From Myxococcales bacterium (GTDB taxonomy: Bacteria; Myxococcota_A; UBA9042; PHBI01; JAAZYN01), in assembly GCA_014239625.1 (NCBI GenBank), contig JAAZYN010000084.1, forward strand, positions 1 through 9,900: a DNA stretch of 9,900 bases. The letters run 5' to 3'. Under the pieces are notes generated by a model. The model was not told the DNA's origin, made no database searches, and was given only the letters and a program-made list of their open reading frames with translations. Below are positions 5,927-9,900 of the stretch, piece by piece. Within the stretch, counting starts at the first letter, position 1; each line of letters begins with the position of its first letter. A program made the position numbers and the translations under genes.

Positions 5927-6508
5927 TTACTCGGGACGCAGGCCCTTGGGAGCGCTGACCCACTTCGTTCCGCCGCAAGCCAAGCGCCAAGCCGCGTCGC
6001 GATGTTCAGCGCGGGCATAGCCTATCCCAACCCGGGGCCCCACACGTACGGTCTCGGGCCGAGCGCCCTCGCGCACCTCGAGGCCCCCCTGCTCGAACAC
6101 GCGATGCCCACTCCAGGTCGTATCCAGGAGCAACGCAGCCCCGACCTTGCCCGGCCCCGCCAGAGAGGCTGGGCCCGCCTTTCCGCCCCGCCGCTGGGCG
6201 ATGATGTGGGCGCCGGCGAGAGGCTCACACGCGCGAATGAGCACGGCCGCCGGGTCGCGCGTGACGAGGTTGAGCAGGTGATGGATCCCGTAGCACAGAT
6301 AGACGTATGCGCAGCCCGCCTCCCCGAACATCACCTCGGTCCGTTTGGTCCTGCCGGCCTTGGTGTGACAGGCGGTGTCCCAGGGGCCCCGGTAGGCTTC
6401 GACTTCGGTGATCCGGAGGCCGACCTCGCCCCGCCAGAGCTCCTTGCCCAGGAGATCCCGGGCGACCTCGAGGGCATCGCGCTGATAGAAGGCGCTCGGG
6501 AGGATCAT
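5927..6508 (-). CDS. DNA-3-methyladenine glycosylase, AAG/MPG family
   Basis: A base-excision repair enzyme that removes 3-methyladenine, hypoxanthine and related damaged purines from DNA in the cytoplasm. At 193 residues it is the usual size for bacterial members. By alignment from memory with human AAG, TEVEAY at 34-39 supplies the general base Glu37 (human E125) and Tyr39 (Y127). ACH at 46-48 gives His48 (H136). YVYLCYGIHHLLN at 68-80 contains the intercalating Tyr73 (Y162) and Asn80 (N169). LIRACEP (90-96) and AGPGKV (117-122) are also conserved. All key residues are present. The start is ATG 6506-6508, overlapping the importer ATPase stop by one base (TGATG), with GGGGA six bases upstream. 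An in-frame extension to 6739 is the antisense-free shadow of the ATPase frame and is rejected. It is the last gene of the importer operon, so translation is probably coupled. Confidence 0.93.
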   Translation of the reverse strand: MILPSAFYQRDALEVARDLLGKELWRGEVGLRITEVEAYRGPWDTACHTKAGRTKRTEVMFGEAGCAYVYLCYGIHHLLNLVTRDPAAVLIRACEPLAGAHIIAQRRGGKAGPASLAGPGKVGAALLLDTTWSGHRVFEQGGLEVREGARPETVRVGPRVGIGYARAEHRDAAWRLACGGTKWVSAPKGLRPE

Positions 6509-7281
6509 CAGCCGTCCCCATGAAACACGACGACCGGGCGGCCTCCGTGGTCGAGCAACGCCGGTCGGACGCCGTACACGTCGATGAGTCGCTCCGGGGT
6601 CAGCGCCTGCCGGGGTGGCCCCTGAGCCACCACGCGCCCCCGCTTGAGCATGACCACGACGTCGGCCAGCTGGGTCGCCAGGTTGACGTCGTGAAGGACA
6701 CAACCGACGGCCCGGCCGTCGGCCGCCAGCTCGCGGCACACCCGGGCGACGGTCAGCGCGTGCTTGGGGTCGAGCTGACTGGTGGGCTCGTCCAGCAACA
6801 CCACCGGCGTGTCCTGACAGAGCGCTCGCGCCAACAGCACGCGCTGCTGCTCACCGCCGCTGAGCTGCCCGAAGGGTCGACCCGCGAGCTCCATGGCGTC
6901 CAGCCGCTCCAGCGCCGCCCGCGCGATCTCCAGGTCGCGCGAGTTCTCCAGCTGACGCCCGGACAGATGAGGGACCCGACCCATGAGGGTCACCTCGAGG
7001 CCGGTCCACGCCTCGGGGCGCTCCGGGTTCTGGGCGGACACCGCCACCAGGCGAGCCCGCTCGGCTGGGCGGATGGACGTCAGCGCCCGATCATCGAGCC
7101 GCACCTCCCCCGAGGTCGGCCGCATGAACCCCGCCAACAGCCGAAACAGCGTCGTCTTGCCCGCACCGTTCGGCCCCAAGATGGCGGTCACCTGGCCCCG
7201 CCGCATGGTCAACGTCACGTCCGCCACGGCGTCCACCGCGGCGCCTGGGAATCGAAAACCGACGGCGTCCGCGACCAGCAT
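6508..7281 (-). CDS. ATP-binding subunit of a cobalamin/haem/ferric-siderophore type ABC importer
   Basis: The cytoplasmic ATPase powering the adjacent permease. The 257 residues hold all nucleotide-binding motifs: Walker A GPNGAGKTT (36-44), Q-loop Gln84, signature LSGGEQQR (140-147), Walker B VVLLDEP (160-166), D-loop Asp171 and switch His197 (LHDVN). Length and order fit the BtuD/FecE/HmuV group. The C-terminal stretch LTPERLIDVYGVRP (227-240) is typical of that group. ATG 7279-7281 shares one base with the permease stop (TGATG), and GGAGG lies six bases upstream. The gene overlaps the glycosylase start in the same way. Substrate is not determined by the ATPase. Confidence 0.92.
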   Translation of the reverse strand: MLVADAVGFRFPGAAVDAVADVTLTMRRGQVTAILGPNGAGKTTLFRLLAGFMRPTSGEVRLDDRALTSIRPAERARLVAVSAQNPERPEAWTGLEVTLMGRVPHLSGRQLENSRDLEIARAALERLDAMELAGRPFGQLSGGEQQRVLLARALCQDTPVVLLDEPTSQLDPKHALTVARVCRELAADGRAVGCVLHDVNLATQLADVVVMLKRGRVVAQGPPRQALTPERLIDVYGVRPALLDHGGRPVVVFHGDG

Positions 7282-8285
7282 CAGCCACCTCCCGAGGTCC
7301 GACGGAGGAGCGCGATGAACAGCGGCCCACCCAACAACGCCGTGACGATACCCACCGGCAGCTCCGTCCCGATGACCGGCTCCAGGCCCCTGACGAGGGT
7401 GTCCGCGAGGACCAGGACGAGGGCCCCGCCCAAGGCCGATGCGGGTAACAGCAGCCGGTGGTCGGGCCCGGCGACCAGCCGCACGGCGTGAGGGACGATC
7501 AGGCCCACAAAGCCGATCATTCCCGTGGCTGCCACGGCGGCCCCGATCGGAAGGGACACCACGACGAAGAGGAGCAGCCGCAGGCGATCCGGAGCCACTC
7601 CCAGGCTGCGCGCGGTGTCGTCTCCCAGGGACAGCACATTGAGCGCTTGCGCAGACCGCGCCAAGACCACCGCCGCCAGCCCGGCGGTGCCCGCGAGCAC
7701 ATATGGGACCCAGGGCTGCGTCGGGTCAGCGCTGAGGCTTCCCATGAGCCTGAGCAAGATCCGCTGCACGGTGGCCGCGTCCACGAGAGCTTGCATGAGC
7801 AGCAGGGCGGCACCCGCGAAGGCGTTGACGATGACCCCGATGAGCAGCATGTCCAGCGGCCGGACTCGTCCGTGCCGGGTGGCCAGCGCGGTCACCCCGA
7901 GGAGCGCCACCAGCGCACCGCCGAAGCCACCCAGGAGCTCGCCCAGGCTGGCGAGGCCCAGCACCGTGGCCAGCGCCGAACCCAACCCCGCTCCGCCGGA
8001 CACGCCCAGGATGAAGGGCTCGGCCAGGTCGTTGCGCAAGAGCCCCTGTAACGCCGCCCCCGACATACCGAGGATGGCACCAGCGAGCAGCGCCGTCAGA
8101 ATGCGCGGCACCCGCTGGTCCCAGAGCACGGCGGCCGCGTTGCTCCCCTCCACACCCACCTGGGACCAATCCAGCGGCGCCGCCCCTATCCACGCGGCGA
8201 GCCCGGTCGCCAAGGCGGTGGCGGCCAGCAGACCGAGGAGGGTCAGGGCGAACCGACGAGGTGTCAGCGGGGAACGCGCGGTCAT
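7281..8285 (-). CDS. FecCD/BtuC-family permease of a metal-chelate ABC importer
   Basis: The membrane channel subunit, 334 residues and highly hydrophobic, consistent with about ten helices acting as a homodimer in the inner membrane. Family signatures are clear: RVPRILTALLAGA (58-70), GAALQGLLRNDLAEPFILG (76-94), LGDDTARSLGV (220-230), GMIGFVGLIVPHAVRL (255-270), and a C-terminal ELPVGIVTALLGGPLFIALL (308-327). The family moves vitamin B12, haem or ferric siderophores from a periplasmic binding protein. ATG 8283-8285 overlaps the solute-binding protein stop by four bases (ATGA). The 3' end overlaps the ATPase start. The compact order binding protein, permease, ATPase is standard. Confidence 0.94.
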   Translation of the reverse strand: MTARSPLTPRRFALTLLGLLAATALATGLAAWIGAAPLDWSQVGVEGSNAAAVLWDQRVPRILTALLAGAILGMSGAALQGLLRNDLAEPFILGVSGGAGLGSALATVLGLASLGELLGGFGGALVALLGVTALATRHGRVRPLDMLLIGVIVNAFAGAALLLMQALVDAATVQRILLRLMGSLSADPTQPWVPYVLAGTAGLAAVVLARSAQALNVLSLGDDTARSLGVAPDRLRLLLFVVVSLPIGAAVAATGMIGFVGLIVPHAVRLVAGPDHRLLLPASALGGALVLVLADTLVRGLEPVIGTELPVGIVTALLGGPLFIALLRRTSGGG

Positions 8286-9151
8286 CTTGGGAGCGCCTCA
8301 AGCCGCTGCGTCAGCGACGCGATGGCGCCGACGATCTCTGGGCCGTTGAGTGACAGCGTGTTGTCCGACCAGGCGATGATGCGGCCGCGCTCCACCGCCG
8401 GGAGCGTGGGGGCGACCTTCTCCCAGAAGGTCATGGCGTCGGCCGTCGTCTTGATATCGGGCTCGGGCATCACATGCAGGATGGTATCTGGCGCCAGGTG
8501 GATCACCCGCTCCAAGGACACCCGGACGCTGACGGGGCCACCGGCGGTTACGTTTCTCACCCCGAGGGCCTCCAGAATATCAGCCACATGGTCTCCCCCG
8601 CCGGTGGAGTAGAAGATCCCACCGCTGCGTCCATAAACGACCAACGCCCGCGGTCGGGTGGCCGAGATGGTGCTGGCGCGAGCAGCGGCCAGCGAGGCAT
8701 CCAGTCGCTCTGCGAAGGCCAACGCGAGCGGCGAGCGGTTCAAGGCGCTGCCCAGCGCCAGGGCTGATGCGCGCAGATCCCCCAGCGTCACCACGCCCAA
8801 CTCCATGACCCGGAACCTCCCGATCGCCCGGAGCCGAGCGATGTCCGCCGAATTGGACGGGAACTTCCCGATGGCCACGATGTCCGGCTCTACATACAAC
8901 ACCGCCTCCACATTGGGTCGCACACCGGCGACCACGGGCACGCCGCTCACCTGCGGGCCGTGCCTCGAGACCCCCACCAGGTGCTCGCGCGCGTCGAGAT
9001 GCACGGCCAGCGCGGTCAGCGACGGGGTCAGCGTGGCGAGCCTGGGGGACGCCCGGTCCACGGGCGGCGCCTTGATGCCGCTGCAGGAGCTGTCGCAAGA
9101 CGCAGCCCCGAGGGCGAGGAGAGACACCAGAGCCGTCGGAAGGAAACGCAC
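8282..9151 (-). CDS. Periplasmic metal-chelate-binding lipoprotein (BtuF/FecB-like) of the ABC importer
   Basis: The 289-residue binding protein captures the chelate and docks it to the permease. The signal peptide ends LGAASC, with lipidated Cys19. Asp20 follows, which by the E. coli and myxobacterial sorting rule favours inner-membrane retention. The Peripla_BP_2-type fold is supported by GVRPNVEAVLYVEPDIVAIG (76-95), GGIFYSTGGGDHVADILEAL (177-196) and LNGPEIVGAIASLTQ (268-282). Glu82 and Glu214 (VSLERVI) lie where BtuF-type proteins use glutamates to dock on permease arginines. The start codon is GTG 9149-9151; no later in-frame ATG preserves the signal peptide. A weak GGAAG lies close upstream. 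This is the first gene of the operon, diverging 56 bp from a TPR lipoprotein gene. Whether the cargo is B12, haem or a siderophore is unknown. Confidence 0.88.
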   Translation of the reverse strand: MRFLPTALVSLLALGAASCDSSCSGIKAPPVDRASPRLATLTPSLTALAVHLDAREHLVGVSRHGPQVSGVPVVAGVRPNVEAVLYVEPDIVAIGKFPSNSADIARLRAIGRFRVMELGVVTLGDLRASALALGSALNRSPLALAFAERLDASLAAARASTISATRPRALVVYGRSGGIFYSTGGGDHVADILEALGVRNVTAGGPVSVRVSLERVIHLAPDTILHVMPEPDIKTTADAMTFWEKVAPTLPAVERGRIIAWSDNTLSLNGPEIVGAIASLTQRLEALPR

Positions 9152-9207
9152 GCGCTTCCGATAGCAGCTTGGTGGACCTGGGCCAACTCTGCTAACGAGT
9201 CTCAGCT
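9152..9207. promoter_or_regulatory. Divergent intergenic region between the importer operon and the TPR gene
   Basis: Only 56 bp separates the two starts, so both promoters must lie here or within the genes. On the minus strand, TTGGCC (9181-9186) and TATCGG (9158-9163) are 17 bases apart, a weak -35/-10 pair that would start transcription at or beside the GTG 9149-9151, making the message leaderless. No matching pair is convincing on the plus strand, and no good Shine-Dalgarno precedes ATG 9208. The space is too short for a cobalamin riboswitch of about 200 bases, and no Fur-box-like palindrome was seen. Confidence 0.35.
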
Positions 9208-9900
9208 ATGATGACAGTCACACCCTCGTACCTCGCCGCGGCGATGCTGCTCGCCGTCAGCGTCGCCAGCTGCGGGAAGGCCTCCGATCGGGCCGCCCCG
9301 GAAAAAGGCCTCACGGCACACGCCGACGGGACCACTCAGATGGGCCCACGGCGACGGTTGACGATCGACGTCGACGTCGAGATGGAGCGGGCGCGGCTCG
9401 CCCTCGCCAAGGGGGAGCCCGACAAGGCGATCGCGCCGCTGTACGCGGTGACCTCGGAGCTGCCGAAGCACCTCGACGCCAAGGTCCTGCTGGCGACCGC
9501 CTACTCGGCCACCGACCGGCACGCCCAGGCGCTCCGGCAGGCTCAGGGTGCGCTGGCGCTGGACCCCAGGTCCAAGGGCGCCATCCTCGCCAAGGGCGTC
9601 GCGCTGGCCGGGATGGGTCGGTTTCAGGAGGCCATCCAGGAGACCCGAGAGGTGACGCGGCGCGACCCTCGGCACAAGTGCGCCTGGCTGAACCTGGCTT
9701 GGTACCACGGCGCGCGCAAGCAGTGGGACAAACAAGAGATCGTGCTGGACAAGCTCGTCGGGCTGGAACCCGACGTGGTGCGCCACAGGGTGCAACGAGC
9801 CAAGGCGCTGGCCCGCCTGGGCAAGTTACAGCAGGCGCGAAATGCGCTCGAAGACGCGGTCCAACGGGTCCCCCACGACGCCGAGGCGCAGCTGCTCTTT
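9208..9900 (+). CDS. TPR-repeat lipoprotein, N-terminal part (runs off the right edge)
   Basis: The frame is open for 231 codons from ATG 9208-9210 to the edge with no stop. The signal peptide has a hydrophobic core AAAMLLAVSVASC, giving lipidated Cys22, and Gly23 follows, consistent with outer-membrane sorting. After a polar linker (about 23-52), tandem helix-turn-helix repeats follow. Examples are ALAKGEPDKAIAPLYAV (66-82), ALRQAQGALALDPRSKGAIL (108-127), GRFQEAIQETREVTRRDPRH (138-157) and LGKLQQARNALEDAVQRVP (204-222), each ending in the P-type turn typical of TPRs. Such proteins scaffold envelope complexes; no partner or enzyme domain is visible yet. ATG 9211-9213 is an equally possible start. 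The gene diverges from the importer operon. Confidence 0.85.
   Translation, partial: MMTVTPSYLAAAMLLAVSVASCGKASDRAAPEKGLTAHADGTTQMGPRRRLTIDVDVEMERARLALAKGEPDKAIAPLYAVTSELPKHLDAKVLLATAYSATDRHAQALRQAQGALALDPRSKGAILAKGVALAGMGRFQEAIQETREVTRRDPRHKCAWLNLAWYHGARKQWDKQEIVLDKLVGLEPDVVRHRVQRAKALARLGKLQQARNALEDAVQRVPHDAEAQLLF

Noticed and set aside
6509..6739. 77-residue N-terminal extension of the glycosylase
   Set aside because: It overlaps the ATPase C-terminus in another frame and is Arg/Gly/Pro-rich; the ATG at 6506-6508 has a ribosome binding site and begins at the normal family N-terminus.
6520..7491. Plus-strand 323-codon open frame opposite the importer ATPase
   Set aside because: Every ABC ATPase motif is on the minus strand; the product is Gln/His/Arg-rich with no domain.
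9152..9207. Cobalamin riboswitch or Fur box ahead of the importer operon
   Set aside because: The 56-bp gap is too short for the riboswitch and contains no A/T-rich 19-bp palindrome of Fur type.
9202..9795. Minus-strand 197-codon open frame at the right edge
   Set aside because: The plus strand has an uninterrupted frame with a lipoprotein signal and TPR pattern over the same interval, so the minus frame is its shadow.

Overview
This is a GC-rich stretch of bacterial chromosome. Seven complete genes lie on the minus strand, with a partial gene at each edge. Four products carry lipoprotein signal peptides: a lytic transglycosylase, a PLD-family protein, a solute-binding protein and a TPR protein. 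The PLD-family protein has an N-terminal helix-hairpin-helix-like region of a type I associate with secreted proteins of Myxococcota and related deltaproteobacteria, and a textbook sigma-54 promoter lies upstream of it. With the base composition, this points to a myxobacterium-like or Bradymonadia-like organism. That is inference; no rRNA or other marker gene is present.

Layout, left to right. (1) Positions 1-122 hold the start of a minus-strand hydrophobic protein, possibly ComEC/Rec2-like. (2) Positions 334-2808 encode an Slt-type lytic transglycosylase lipoprotein with helical repeats. (3) Positions 2900-3802 encode a stand-alone acyltransferase with the E2 catalytic fold but no lipoyl domain. 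(4) Positions 3903-5675 encode a secreted lipoprotein with two HKD (phospholipase D/nuclease) motifs. Its upstream region (5676-5926) is the most informative regulatory DNA here: a -24/-12 promoter, an AT-rich spacer, and two related palindromes 55 bp apart, at about -75 and -130. (5) Positions 5927-9151 form a tightly overlapping operon, read leftward: solute-binding lipoprotein, FecCD/BtuC-type permease, ATPase, then a DNA-3-methyladenine glycosylase. Every junction is a 1- or 4-base stop/start overlap. (6) From 9208 to the right edge, on the plus strand, a TPR lipoprotein gene diverges from that operon and runs out of the window.

How they work together. The ABC genes would import a metal chelate such as cobalamin, haem or a ferric siderophore; the substrate cannot be read from sequence. 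The alkylation-repair glycosylase is translationally coupled behind the importer, an unexpected pairing. The transglycosylase, PLD protein and TPR protein all have glycine after the lipidated cysteine, which suggests the outer membrane. The solute-binding protein has aspartate there, which suggests it stays on the inner membrane beside its permease.

No tRNA, rRNA, CRISPR array, insertion sequence or integrase was seen. The strongest new hypothesis is that the PLD lipoprotein is switched on by RpoN with an enhancer-binding activator acting at the paired palindromes.
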